Shown here: positions 25,984 to 34,508 of the stretch, piece by piece
Numbering within the stretch: the stretch's first letter is position 1
Layout of the letters: every line of letters begins with the position of its first letter
DNA from: Hyphomicrobiales bacterium
GTDB lineage: Bacteria; Pseudomonadota; Alphaproteobacteria; Rhizobiales; Rhizobiaceae
Assembly (NCBI GenBank): GCA_900473175.1
Contig: UCKM01000002.1
Location: forward strand, 1-57,577
Direction: 5' to 3'
DNA: 57,577 nucleotides
Translations under genes and position numbers: made by a program
Notes under the pieces: model-generated
What the model was told of the DNA's origin: nothing
Databases searched by the model: none
What the model saw: the letters and a program-made list of their open reading frames with translations, nothing else

Positions 25984-27450
25984 ATGATGCACGATCAGAT
26001 GAGTCATGAAACGCATGCCGAAACGTTCGATCTCGCGCCAATTTCGTTGTGGCTGGAGGATTTCAGCGACGTAAGGCAATTGTTCGAGACTTGGCGCCAG
26101 TCAGGCGTGACCGATATCACCGCCTATCTCAATGAAAACGAAAACCGCATCAAACAGTGTTCGAGCCTGATACGCGTCATCAAGGTCAACAAACGGACAT
26201 TGTCGCTTTTCGAGGCTAACGACTTCGATCATCTCACGCAGAACCTCGGGTCGATATTTCGTGACGACATGCTCCAGTCGCACGTCCAGGAGCTTTCGGC
26301 GCTTTGGAGCGGCGAAACCGAGTTTTCCAGCGATACTGTGAACTACACACTGACGGGGAGGCGGCTTGATATCCAGCTGCGTGGCACGGTGTTGCCAGGT
26401 TACGAAGACAACTGGCAGCGCGTCCTGATCTCCATCGAAGACGTGACCGAGCGCGAGGACGCGCGGCGCGAGCAGGTCGAAAGCAAGCGCTACGCGGAAG
26501 GCCTGTTCGAGCACTCCCCGGTGTCGCTGTGGGTGGAGGACTTCAGCCGCATCAAGCGATTGCTCGATGAAGTCCGCGACCAGGGAATTACGGATTTTCG
26601 TGTATTTACGGATGTGCACCCGGAATTCGTGCGTCAATGCACCAGCGAGATCCGCGTTATCGATATCAATCGCGAAACCCTGAAGCTCTTTCTGGCACCG
26701 GACAAGCTTACCCTGCTGCGCCGCCTCAACGATGTTTTCAGGGACGAGATGACCGCGCATTTCCGCGAGCAGCTGATCGACCTGTGGAACGGGAACCTGT
26801 TTCATCAGCGCGAGACGGTGAACTACGCACTCGACGGCACCGAGCGCCACGTGTTGCTGCAGTTCTCGGTATTGCCGGGTCATGAAGAGGATTGGTCGCT
26901 TGTCCAGATATCTCTGACCGACATAACAGCGCGCAAGAAGGCCGAGGCTTACCTCGAATATCTCGGCAAGCACGACGTGCTGACCAAGCTTTATAACCGC
27001 GCCTTTTATGTCGATGAGCTGAACCGGCTGGAGCGGCGCGAATTTCACCCGGTTTCCATCATCGTCCTCGACCTGAACGGACTGAAGGTGACGAATGATC
27101 AATGGGGGCATGCGGTTGGCGACAGCTTGCTACGCCGGGTAGGGGAGGTCCTCGGTGAGGCCGTAAGACCTCCATGCCATGCGGCACGCATCGGCGGCGA
27201 TGAATTCGCCGTCCTCCTTCCTGCAATCGACGAGTTGGGCGCGGCGAGCCTCGTTGAGGAAATTCGCAGCCTGGTCGAAATCAACAATCAGTATTATTCG
27301 AACATTCCCCTCAACATTTCTGTCGGCTGGGCCACAAGCGTCGTCGGCGAGAAAATGGAATCAGTCGCCAAGCGCGCGGACCTGTTGATGTATGAAAACA
27401 AGCGCTCGCACTATTCATCGGCCGGCAAGGGTGGCCAGCCAACCGCGTAA
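25984..27450 (+). CDS. Diguanylate cyclase with two tandem PAS-like sensor domains
   Basis: About 488 aa. Two successive homologous segments of about 145 residues each open with nearly the same words (ISLWLEDFSDVRQL and VSLWVEDFSRIKRL). They continue with RQC/KQC and NRETL/NKRTL stretches, so the sensor part is an internal duplication. A GGDEF domain follows with RIGGDEFA, which should be active in making cyclic di-GMP. No RxxD inhibitory site precedes the motif. No membrane segment is seen, so it is cytoplasmic. The start is uncertain: ATG 25984 or 25987 is chosen over 25924, which lacks a better ribosome site. Confidence 0.85.
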   Translation: MMHDQMSHETHAETFDLAPISLWLEDFSDVRQLFETWRQSGVTDITAYLNENENRIKQCSSLIRVIKVNKRTLSLFEANDFDHLTQNLGSIFRDDMLQSHVQELSALWSGETEFSSDTVNYTLTGRRLDIQLRGTVLPGYEDNWQRVLISIEDVTEREDARREQVESKRYAEGLFEHSPVSLWVEDFSRIKRLLDEVRDQGITDFRVFTDVHPEFVRQCTSEIRVIDINRETLKLFLAPDKLTLLRRLNDVFRDEMTAHFREQLIDLWNGNLFHQRETVNYALDGTERHVLLQFSVLPGHEEDWSLVQISLTDITARKKAEAYLEYLGKHDVLTKLYNRAFYVDELNRLERREFHPVSIIVLDLNGLKVTNDQWGHAVGDSLLRRVGEVLGEAVRPPCHAARIGGDEFAVLLPAIDELGAASLVEEIRSLVEINNQYYSNIPLNISVGWATSVVGEKMESVAKRADLLMYENKRSHYSSAGKGGQPTA

Positions 27451-27462
27451 TGACGCAGTTCA

Positions 27463-27630
27463 TTAGGAAGTGACCCGCGCAAACGCGACGCGGTCGCCGC
27501 CCTCACCCAAGGAGAAGAACAGGACAGCGAGCAGATTCGCCAAAATGCTGCCGAGAACCAGCAAGAGCACGATCTGCTTGATTGGCGTCAGTCCGCTGAA
27601 TCTCAGCACCAGGGAATCGTAGTACTTCAT
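27463..27630 (-). CDS. Small single-span membrane protein, 55 aa
   Basis: The frame from ATG 27630 to TAA 27463 gives a short polar N-terminus, one hydrophobic helix (about residues 17-41, IKQIVLLLVLGSILANLLAV) and a short polar tail. It is convergent with the diguanylate cyclase and ends 12 bases from its stop. Composition is protein-like, but the ribosome site is weak and no family is recognised. It could be a genuine small protein or a remnant. Confidence 0.45.
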   Translation of the reverse strand: MKYYDSLVLRFSGLTPIKQIVLLLVLGSILANLLAVLFFSLGEGGDRVAFARVTS

Positions 27631-27777
27631 CGCAAATTCCGCTCGGGTGGGGAATGGAAGCCATAAGAGGGCGAAATTCTGACCCTGAAAAGCTCAAACT
27701 CCATTTATCTCATGTCAGGATGAATAATTGAAAAAAACGCTCATGCGGAATGGTTTTCATTTCCGTTTCAATGCCCG

Positions 27778-27806
27778 TTGGATGGGTAATCCCAATTGGT
27801 TATACG
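27778..27806 (+). promoter_or_regulatory. Candidate promoter of the intergenic transcript
   Basis: TTGGAT (27778-27783) and TATACG (27801-27806) are separated by exactly 17 bases. Transcription would start near 27813, about 290 bases before the terminator. Confidence 0.4.
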
Positions 27807-27812
27807 CTCCTT

Positions 27813-28103
27813 TGAAAAAAGTCCCGGAGAAAGGACAGTGAGTCACGCTGATGTAACGGTCTGCAACATAGCGTCATCTCGCAACGAAAACTTCCGGCGC
27901 ATCGGAACAAGACAAAAAAGCATAAACATGGGCGCCGCAGTTGAGCGGGCAGCAGTGGGGGACCCGGTCCAAGGTTCTATAGTGAGTAGAGTTAGAACAA
28001 GGCCTGGCACTGCGGATAGACAGGGTAAAGTTAAGAGAATCCAGAAAATAACTGGCGAAAGCCCAATTGCAACGCGCCCCCACGAGGCGCGTTTTGTTTG
28101 TTT
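27813..28103 (+). ncRNA. Candidate structured RNA or 5' leader with terminator
   Basis: Complementary arms nest inside each other: CCGCAGT (27935-27941) with ACTGCGG (28009-28015), GGTC (27966-27969) with GGCC (28001-28004), and GTTCTA (27974-27979) with TAGAAC (27993-27998). Two small hairpins follow (CCAG..CTGG and GGC-GAAA-GCC), then a terminator. No known RNA family is recognised. I looked for tmRNA tag, RNase P and SRP motifs without success. It may be a stand-alone small RNA or an attenuator for the dioxygenase gene 120 bases beyond the terminator. The 5' end is inferred. Confidence 0.4.
28072..28103 (+). terminator. Rho-independent terminator
   Basis: ACGCGCC (28072-28078), loop CCCACGA, GGCGCGT (28086-28092), then TTTGTTTGTTT. 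Stem and T-rich tail are strong on the plus strand. The nearest plus-strand gene upstream ends 620 bases away, so it probably ends a transcript that starts within the intergenic region. Confidence 0.7.
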
Positions 28104-28221
28104 AAGAGCATTGGGATGGCTTTTCCATTCTCCTTTCGTCGTATTGCATTCGCATTGAAATCGTATTTATAAATATAAATAAATGGACGTGCTTGATTGA
28201 CGAGATTTCTGGGAGGAAACA

Positions 28222-29064
28222 ATGGATACATCCAACAGCCCTGATGGCATTGGCGACCTGCAACGGGATCTCTGGACGCTGCAGAGCGATGGCATTGTCG
28301 GCAAGAAGGCAGCATTTTCGCGCGACTGGGCAGAGCGCATGCGCGAAGACATGATGACCGCTTTCTGGTCGGCCATCCAGCGTCCCGGCGGAGCAGTCGG
28401 CCGTGGGCCGAGGCGTTGGTATGTGGAGATTCATCCGGAAGAGTTTGGTGGTTTCGCTGACTTGGTCGCGCACCCCTGGGTGGTCGCGATGTGCGAGAAT
28501 GCACTTGGCAAGGACTATCAGATCGTCGAGATCGGATTTGATGTCCCTTTTCAGGGGGCAAAGTACCAGCCATGGCACCGCGATTTTCCATCCCCAGCCG
28601 ATACTTACGTGGACCGGCGCATCACGTCGCTTGCCTTTAATCTCACCGGTGTGGACGTGACCGACGACATGGGCCCGTTTGAGATCGCTCCTGGCACACA
28701 GTTCGAGGATGGCCGCGCCTGGAAGCATGAGATGTTTCCGTCCAAAGGTATCTGGCCGGCTCTCCAGGAGCGCGCTGTCAGGAAATTTCCGCAGCTTGGC
28801 GATATTTCATGCCGCTCTGCGCTGACCATCCACCGCGGCACGGAACACGGATCACCGATCGCCCGGCCGGTCATGGTGCTGGGCGTCGATGCCCCGGGTG
28901 CCGGGCACGCCGAGTTGCATGACTTGATGGTGACCCAGGCATATTACGACGCCCTGCCAGAATCGGTGCGGGAGCATTTGGTCTGCCGCGTGGTCGACAG
29001 ACTGGTACCCGTAACGCAGAAACATGACATCGAAGGCCTCGTCATGGGAGCTGATCCCGTTTGA
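28222..29064 (+). CDS. Phytanoyl-CoA dioxygenase (PhyH)-family protein
   Basis: 280 aa Fe(II)/2-oxoglutarate oxygenase. The iron-binding H-x-D is seen as WHRDF near residue 119, and the distal histidine probably lies in TIHRGTEHGSP near 210-217, followed by an arginine for 2-oxoglutarate (ARPVMV). The family hydroxylates small molecules, lipids or natural products. No substrate can be assigned. GGGAGGAAACA directly precedes the ATG. It is transcribed alone. An RNA-like leader with a terminator lies upstream and could govern it. Confidence 0.75.
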   Translation: MDTSNSPDGIGDLQRDLWTLQSDGIVGKKAAFSRDWAERMREDMMTAFWSAIQRPGGAVGRGPRRWYVEIHPEEFGGFADLVAHPWVVAMCENALGKDYQIVEIGFDVPFQGAKYQPWHRDFPSPADTYVDRRITSLAFNLTGVDVTDDMGPFEIAPGTQFEDGRAWKHEMFPSKGIWPALQERAVRKFPQLGDISCRSALTIHRGTEHGSPIARPVMVLGVDAPGAGHAELHDLMVTQAYYDALPESVREHLVCRVVDRLVPVTQKHDIEGLVMGADPV

Positions 29065-29079
29065 TCGACGGCTAACGGC

Positions 29080-29379
29080 TTACTGGTCAAGCGGACCCGT
29101 GGCTTCGTTATCAGCATTGCCTGCACTAAGGTAGCTATCCACCGCCTGGTAAAACGCCGTGCGTAGTTCATCGAGATTGGCTGCGGTGAGGAGGAGCGGC
29201 GTTGGATCGATGCCGCTAATCGCGGCAGCAAACACGCCGTTGCCGGCATCAAAGTTGACCGAGCAAGAATGATTTCTATAGGCCCAGGATATTGTACCCT
29301 TGTTCGGCGCGGCCCGACGCGCAAGTCTTCGCATCAAGCGGCGCTGCCGCAGGAAGTTGTTGAATGCTACGCGCTTCAT
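29080..29379 (-). CDS. HicB-like small protein without HicA partner
   Basis: 99 aa. A basic N-terminus (RRLMRRLARR) precedes a HicB-type partial RNase-H-like fold: the pattern SVNFDAGNGVFAAAISGI, then LDELRTAFYQAVDSYL, matches the usual HicB order (strand-rich part, then D-E-L-x-x-A-F-x-x-A-V-D-x-Y-L). The usual C-terminal DNA-binding tail is absent and no hicA-like toxin gene lies beside it. It is convergent with the dioxygenase gene. Antitoxin function is doubtful, and a stand-alone regulatory or binding protein is as likely. Confidence 0.55.
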   Translation of the reverse strand: MKRVAFNNFLRQRRLMRRLARRAAPNKGTISWAYRNHSCSVNFDAGNGVFAAAISGIDPTPLLLTAANLDELRTAFYQAVDSYLSAGNADNEATGPLDQ

Positions 29380-29492
29380 GAAATGCCCGTCATTTGAGGT
29401 CTTTGTTCTTGTAGCGTTGCATCAATCGAGATGCGTGGCCATTAACTTTGACATGCAAATCGCGTTTGGCTGTATGGCAGGGGGCGGCTTTG

Positions 29493-29837
29493 CTATTCAT
29501 GCAGGAAATGGAGCCGGATCATTATATCGATGCCGGACCCTTCCTTCGACCGGCCCCCAAGTTCGATCGACCTGCCTTTGATCTCGCCTTCCAGTTCAAG
29601 TACCTTCCTGTCGCGCTTGAGTACGGATTCAATCTCGGCGACAGGTGTTTCCTTGTAAGAACCGGCTTCGACGCGAGCGGTCAGCGTGTCTCCATCGGTT
29701 GAATAGGTTCCGACATAATAAATGATGGTGTCCCCGCCGTAAATTTTGCCGTCAATAAGCACCACGAGCCCAATGCCCTGCATGGTCAAGGTATTGAATT
29801 CTGCCCTGTAGAGGCCTTCACGAAACGGGGTTTTCAT
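29493..29837 (-). CDS. GrlR-family small protein
   Basis: 114 aa all-beta protein of the GrlR family. It opens GLYRAEFNTLTMQGIGLVVL and contains GKIYGGDTIIYYVGTYS, the typical features. GrlR was named as a negative regulator of type III secretion in attaching-and-effacing E. coli. Rhizobia carry homologues with no known partner, and no GrlA or secretion gene is nearby. ATG 29837 has GGAGG about 8 bases upstream. Confidence 0.65.
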   Translation of the reverse strand: MKTPFREGLYRAEFNTLTMQGIGLVVLIDGKIYGGDTIIYYVGTYSTDGDTLTARVEAGSYKETPVAEIESVLKRDRKVLELEGEIKGRSIELGGRSKEGSGIDIMIRLHFLHE

Positions 29838-30140
29838 GGGAAATTCCTCCATTCAGTTCGGTGGGCCATACCACCTGATTCCCCTGTCGAGGAGAATGCA
29901 AGAGGATAGTGTGACAATGGTTATCGATCGCACCGGCAATTCCGCCGCGGCAACGAAACGCTCGGCGCTCTTGCAAACAGGGCCTCGCGCGGGATCCATC
30001 CTGTTACCGTTACGTACTTCACATCGTCAGTCGTCGTGAGAAGCTGAGATTTCAATTGAATGCAACTTTAACGATCGTTCACTGACTGGGGGCCGCAACG
30101 ATGTCGTTTGGGGACAAACAGTCGAGGCAAAGGAGAAACG
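29838..30140. other. Intergenic region between divergent small genes
   Basis: A 303-base gap between the GrlR-like gene (minus) and the DUF992 gene (plus). It should contain both promoters. I see no convincing gene or consensus boxes. A short frame starting near 29836 has poor codon content and no proper ribosome site. Confidence 0.5.
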
Positions 30141-30617
30141 ATGATGAATGTCCTTCGAGGGGTATATCTCGGCTGCGCCGTGGCGCTGGCTCCGGTCGGC
30201 GCGCATGCGGCGGAATCCAGCCAGATCGGCACGCTGTCGTGCGACGTGTCCAAGGGCATTGGCATGTTCGTGGTCGAAAAGCAGAAGCTGACCTGCGCTT
30301 TCAAGGAGGACAAGGGTGGCAAGCCCGACAACTACACCGGTTCGATCGATGAATACGGCGTTGCGGTCGGCGAGGTTGCGGCGGGCCACTTGATATGGGG
30401 CGTCCTGGCGGCGACCAGCGGTGTTCCTGCCGGTGCGCTCGCCGGCACCTATAGCGGCGTTGGCGCGAACGCGTCGGTTGGCGTCGGCGCGGGTGCCAAT
30501 ATTCTGGTTGGCGGAACAGGCCGCGCATTCTCATTGCAGCCAATCTCGGTCGAGGGCCAGGAAGGAATAAACTTCGCCGGCGGAATCACGACGGTCACAT
30601 TAACTGCGGCTCCCTGA
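30141..30617 (+). CDS. DUF992-family secreted protein
   Basis: 158 aa with an N-terminal signal peptide (about 1-23, cleavage near AHA-AE). A DUF992-like body follows: IGTLSCDVSKGIGMFV, then GKPDNYTGSIDEYGVAVG, and a Gly/Ala-rich part GALAGTYSGVGANASVGVG. Proteins of this family are short periplasmic proteins widespread in Hyphomicrobiales, of unknown function. AAAGGAGAAACG precedes the ATG, which fixes the start at 30141. Confidence 0.75.
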   Translation: MMNVLRGVYLGCAVALAPVGAHAAESSQIGTLSCDVSKGIGMFVVEKQKLTCAFKEDKGGKPDNYTGSIDEYGVAVGEVAAGHLIWGVLAATSGVPAGALAGTYSGVGANASVGVGAGANILVGGTGRAFSLQPISVEGQEGINFAGGITTVTLTAAP

Positions 30618-30798
30618 CGCCCCCGCGAGCAACCCTGAAACGCGGGCGGCGGGGGATTGTTCGCCGCTTGCGAATGGGGGGCGCTGGGAAGGTCGCTCGG
30701 TTGCGGGGATGCTTGCTGTCGGTTTAAGTGGTCATCCGGATCGATCCAGAGCATAATCGAGGGATTAGCTTCGGCCTACGCAAGGGAGGGGACGCCCC

Positions 30799-32133
30799 GT
30801 GTATAGCAGGCAGGCACTCTATGCACACGGATGGAAGTGGCTCACAAGCCTCCTGGGCGCAGCTCTTATGGCGACGTTCTTTGGTTGTGCCAGCCGACCG
30901 AAGGGCGTTCTCCTGCCTGTTGCCGAGACGTCGCCCAATGCAAGCAGGGTCGAGATGATGGTCGCGACGACCCGCAGCCGCGCCGCTAATCCGGGCGAAA
31001 TGTATGGCGGTGAGCGGGCGCTCACTCCATCCTTTGCTGAGATCACCGTATCGATCCCGCCCGCTGATCACCGAAAAATCGGTGAGGTGGAGTGGCCACG
31101 CAGGCTGCCGCCTAATCCCGCCACCGATTTTGCCGTGCTCAACGCCGAAGTCGTTGACAAGCCGGCCGCCGAGGCTTGGTTGAGTGACAATATTGTGAAA
31201 AGCAAGGATCGCAGCGTCCTGGTCTTCATCCACGGATTCAACAACCGTTTCGAGGATGCGGTCTATCGGTTCGCCCAAATCGTTCACGATTCCGGCGCGC
31301 ACAGCGTGCCAGTGCTGGTTACCTGGCCGTCGCGCGGCAGCATTCTCGCCTACGGCTACGATCGCGAGAGCACCAACTATACCCGCAATGCCTTGGAGAA
31401 CCTGTTCCAATATCTTGCGCGGGACGACAAGGTGAAGGAAGTTTCCATCCTTGCCCATTCGATGGGCAATTGGCTGGCACTGGAATCGCTGCGTCAGATG
31501 GCCATCCGAAATGGCCGCCTTCCCGCAAAGTTCAAGAATGTCATGCTCGCCGATGCCGATGTCGACGTTGATGTCTTCCGCTCGCAGATCGCCGATCTTG
31601 GCGAACCACGACCGCAGTTCACCTTGTTCGTATCCCGGGACGACCGGGCTCTGGCGCTCTCGCGGCGGATTTGGGGCAATGTGGCGCGTCTTGGGGCAAT
31701 TGACCCCGAACAGGAACCGTACAAGACAGAGCTTGCCGCCAACAAGATCGCCGTCATCGACCTCACCAAGGTCAAAGCGGGTGATGACCTCCACCATAGC
31801 AAGTTCGCGCAGTCGCCGGAAATCGTCGAGTTGATCGGGACCCGCCTGTCGGATGGACAGGCGCTCACTGACAACCGGCTGGGGATCGGCGACCATATCA
31901 TTGCCGCAACGACCGGTGTTGCCGCAGCGGCCGGTACTGCAGCCGGCCTTGCCATCGCCGCGCCTGCTGCGGTGATCGATCAGAATACGCGTGAGAACTA
32001 CGCCAGCCATATTGCTGATCTTTCGGGCGCATCCGACGGCCCTCAGGCGAACGGTCCGAGACGCAAGGATTGTCCGGCACATTCGGTGAACGGCCGGTGC
32101 ATCGAACCGGCGTCGCATTCAACACGCGAGTAA
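30799..32133 (+). CDS. Lipoprotein alpha/beta hydrolase (DUF900-type esterase)
   Basis: 444 aa. The N-terminal hydrophobic helix ends in a lipobox-like FFGCAS (C about 30), so it is probably an envelope lipoprotein. A DUF900-type hydrolase follows: VFIHGFNN near residue 143 is the oxyanion strand and LAHSMGNW near 218 carries the nucleophilic serine. The C-terminal 90 residues are low-complexity (AATTGVAAAAGTAAG) and end in a cysteine-containing tail. GTG 30799 has AAGGGAGGG 8 bases upstream. It is followed 49 bases later by a DUF4105 gene in the same direction. Confidence 0.78.
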   Translation: MYSRQALYAHGWKWLTSLLGAALMATFFGCASRPKGVLLPVAETSPNASRVEMMVATTRSRAANPGEMYGGERALTPSFAEITVSIPPADHRKIGEVEWPRRLPPNPATDFAVLNAEVVDKPAAEAWLSDNIVKSKDRSVLVFIHGFNNRFEDAVYRFAQIVHDSGAHSVPVLVTWPSRGSILAYGYDRESTNYTRNALENLFQYLARDDKVKEVSILAHSMGNWLALESLRQMAIRNGRLPAKFKNVMLADADVDVDVFRSQIADLGEPRPQFTLFVSRDDRALALSRRIWGNVARLGAIDPEQEPYKTELAANKIAVIDLTKVKAGDDLHHSKFAQSPEIVELIGTRLSDGQALTDNRLGIGDHIIAATTGVAAAAGTAAGLAIAAPAAVIDQNTRENYASHIADLSGASDGPQANGPRRKDCPAHSVNGRCIEPASHSTRE

Positions 32134-32182
32134 AGGGCCTTCTGATTTTGCGTCTGGGTCAGAAAAATCAAGGAGATTGTGG

Positions 32183-33190
32183 GTGCGTGTTGGAGCGCGA
32201 ATTCTGATCACACTGCCGCTGGCTTTGGCCGTTGCCATAGCGACTGTGTGGGCGGTGCTGGCCTTATGGTTTCGGCTGCCTGCGCCGGAGCTTGCGAAGG
32301 AAATGGCCGGCGGGGTGTTTGCGCTGCTTGGCCTTGTAACCATCGTCGCTCTGTTCACCCGCATGCGTATCCATGCTTTCGTCGTGTTTCTCGTGGCGTT
32401 CGGGGCCCTGCTGTTTTGGTGGAGAACCATAAAGCCGCTGGAACATGCCGATTGGGCACCCGAAGTCGCCCGGCAGGTGACGGGCACGCGCAACGGCGAT
32501 CTGCTGACGCTGACAAATGTGCGCAATTTCGACTGGCGCAATAAGACCGATTTCACTGAGCATTGGGACACGCGCACCTACGACCTTGATAAATTGCAAA
32601 CGGTCGACCTCTTCATGTCCTACTGGGGAAACCCCAACATTGCTCATGTCATTCTAAGCTTCGGCTTTGAGGGTGACGACTACCTCGCGTGGTCGATCGA
32701 GGTGCGGCGGCGAATCGGCGGCGCGTTCTCGCCCATTGCCGATCTGTTCAAGAGCGATCCATTGGTAATTGTCGCCGCCGATGAGCGGGATGTGATCGGT
32801 GCCCGCTCCAATTTCCGTGGTGAAGATGTGCAAATCTATCGCCTGAGAGCCTCGCCGGAAGCAGGCCGGGCGTTACTGTGGGCATATGTCGAGGACGCGA
32901 ATGCGCTTGCGGCAACACCGGAGTTCTACAATTCCATCACGACCAACTGCACGACGACCATCGTCAAAATGATGCGCGCAGTGGGCGACAAGGTTCCTCT
33001 CGACTGGCGGCTCATCGTCAACGGCTACCTGCCTGACTACGCCTATGATCGTGGTGCGCTCGACACGCGCTTGACTCTCGACGAACTCAAAGCGCGCGCC
33101 CACATTGACAAGCGCGCTCAGGCCGGGGGCCTGTCCGCCGATTTCTCCCGGCTCATCCGCGCCGATGTCCCATCGCCATTGTCGCAGTAG
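32183..33190 (+). CDS. DUF4105 (Lnb N-terminal-like) membrane protein
   Basis: 335 aa. Three hydrophobic helices lie at the N-terminus (about 5-85), then a periplasmic domain with VRNFDWRNKTDFTEHWDTR and NSITTNCTTTIV near 255, both characteristic of DUF4105. The cysteine in NCTTT and an upstream histidine (IAHVILSFGF) suggest a papain-like thiol centre. The start is placed at GTG 32183, 7 bases after AAGGAG 32170-32175. Biological role is unknown. It probably forms an operon with the lipoprotein esterase. Confidence 0.75.
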   Translation: MRVGARILITLPLALAVAIATVWAVLALWFRLPAPELAKEMAGGVFALLGLVTIVALFTRMRIHAFVVFLVAFGALLFWWRTIKPLEHADWAPEVARQVTGTRNGDLLTLTNVRNFDWRNKTDFTEHWDTRTYDLDKLQTVDLFMSYWGNPNIAHVILSFGFEGDDYLAWSIEVRRRIGGAFSPIADLFKSDPLVIVAADERDVIGARSNFRGEDVQIYRLRASPEAGRALLWAYVEDANALAATPEFYNSITTNCTTTIVKMMRAVGDKVPLDWRLIVNGYLPDYAYDRGALDTRLTLDELKARAHIDKRAQAGGLSADFSRLIRADVPSPLSQ

Positions 33191-33225
33191 GGAAACAAAT
33201 GGCGGGCCGCGCGTGCAGCATTCGG

Positions 33226-33651
33226 TCAAGGTTTTCGACCCGGCCAGGCCTTCTGGATGGCCGCGAAAAGAAAAGCGGTCGTCAGGCCAAACAAAATGAG
33301 TCCATTGACCGCTTCGATGGCGCCGAGAAGGCGCCAGTCGTCCTTGAGAAAGATTTCGGCGTGCCCGTAACTGGTGATCGCCTCGAGCGAATAGAGGATC
33401 GCTTCGGTGGTATCCGACAACGCTCCAATCCAGAGGTAGAGCAGAGCCCAAGCCAAGGCTTCCAGGCCGTGCAAGGTGGCGGCGGCAAGCGCGATGATGG
33501 CAACCAGCGCGATGAAGCGAAAGAGCTTGTCTCGCGACGGCGGCGCTTCCGGCACGAGTATTCGCGTCAGCAGCATGAATACCGTAACATGAAACACGAC
33601 AGTCAAGACCAGCATCGGCAAGCCCCACGCCCAATCGTTGCCCCACGCCAT
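33226..33651 (-). CDS. Two-TM potassium-channel-like protein
   Basis: 141 aa with helices at about 10-32, 43-62, 65-82 and 110-132, and a pore-loop-like stretch YSLEAITSYGHAEIFL before the last helix. The filter TSYGHA departs from the consensus T-x-G-Y-G, so ion selectivity is unclear. It is placed in the Ion_trans_2 group of bacterial channels by layout. It lies 24 bases after the LssY-C gene on the same strand, so the two are probably co-transcribed, and it is convergent with the DUF4105 gene. Confidence 0.65.
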   Translation of the reverse strand: MAWGNDWAWGLPMLVLTVVFHVTVFMLLTRILVPEAPPSRDKLFRFIALVAIIALAAATLHGLEALAWALLYLWIGALSDTTEAILYSLEAITSYGHAEIFLKDDWRLLGAIEAVNGLILFGLTTAFLFAAIQKAWPGRKP

Positions 33652-33675
33652 TCGCCTATCTCCGGACCGATGCTG

Positions 33676-34389
33676 TCATTGCGTTGCAGGTTGGCGCAGG
33701 ACGCCAACCAATGCCTTACCATCGGTAAAATAGGGGTCGCCGCCACCATTGCGGCCGGTCTTTGTCGCACCAACGCCGGGTATCTCATAGCTTGATGAAA
33801 GCTGCCCGGCGGTCTGCAGATCCCCGATCACAAGGTCGCGCTCCGCATCCACATCTGGCCCGATGTGGTGGGTGACCTGGCCGGTATCGTGACTGAAGCC
33901 TACGCCACGATCGAAGCTGGCGGAGCCGAGCCAGAGCGGGCGCCCGTCTGCGCCGGTCTCTTTGGTAAGCCAGAAGCGCACGTGGTTGCGGCGATCGGCA
34001 CTCCCTCCCACTGGCTTTTCGAATGCAAGGTCCTGTTTTCGTCCCTCGAACAGGAGAGGGCTGACTGGCGCATCGAGATCGGGGCGGTCCAGGACGACGC
34101 TCAATCCAATATCGATCGAGGTGCGAAGCGTGATCTTGTCGGCGGGATCCCACTTGGCCGCCGCGAAGGCCCGGATGACCTCTTCCTTCGAGCCGACAAG
34201 GCCAACATTGATCGGATCGCCGGGAATGTCCTGTTCGGTCCGCGTGACCATATTGCCGAATTCGGCAACGCGGCTGGCATCGCGAAAAATCCAGATCTCG
34301 GGAGCAATGAAATAGGCAACAAGGAGGTACGCCAACAACACGGCGACAAGGCCATTGAAGGCCAACCTTTTTTTTGTTCCACGAAACAT
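33676..34389 (-). CDS. LssY C-terminal domain protein
   Basis: 237 aa with one N-terminal membrane helix (about 10-30). The domain resembles the C-terminal part of LssY: INVGLVGSKEEVIRAFAAAKW near 60, then RFWLTKE, SASFDRGVGFSHDTGQVTHH and DVDAERDLVIGDL. In other proteins this domain is fused to PAP2 or DedA-like membrane parts. Here it stands alone as an anchored protein. Function is unknown. It is co-directional with the channel-like gene downstream. Confidence 0.7.
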   Translation of the reverse strand: MFRGTKKRLAFNGLVAVLLAYLLVAYFIAPEIWIFRDASRVAEFGNMVTRTEQDIPGDPINVGLVGSKEEVIRAFAAAKWDPADKITLRTSIDIGLSVVLDRPDLDAPVSPLLFEGRKQDLAFEKPVGGSADRRNHVRFWLTKETGADGRPLWLGSASFDRGVGFSHDTGQVTHHIGPDVDAERDLVIGDLQTAGQLSSSYEIPGVGATKTGRNGGGDPYFTDGKALVGVLRQPATQ

Positions 34390-34508
34390 CCGGTTCCGCT
34401 CATTCTTCGAAGCCGCTGCGAGTGTATGCTCAACCGATCGGCAATGTCAGAGACGATGCGCAACGTTACGGTAACAAACTGACGAACGTCGTCCGTATTC
34501 CAGGCAAA

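Larger units (their letters stand above)
27631..28221. other. Gene-poor region with promoter, structured RNA and terminator
   Basis: A 591-base stretch without a convincing protein gene. It contains a promoter-like pair at 27778-27806, nested complementary arms at 27935-28015 and a strong plus-strand terminator at 28072-28103, described separately. The part after 28100 is AT-rich and probably carries the promoter of the dioxygenase gene at 28222. Confidence 0.6.

Noticed and set aside
27813-28103. Known RNAs (tmRNA, RNase P RNA, SRP RNA) as identity for the candidate RNA
   Set aside because: No alphaproteobacterial tag-peptide coding stretch, no RNase P core and no SRP loop motif could be found.
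27838-28158. Open frame of about 106 codons (GTG start) across the 27.8-28.1 kb region
   Set aside because: It reads straight through a strong terminator hairpin and T tract and resembles no protein. The nested complementary arms explain the sequence better as RNA.
29836-30039. 67-codon frame upstream of the DUF992 gene
   Set aside because: No proper ribosome site, random-looking protein. The region is needed for divergent promoters.
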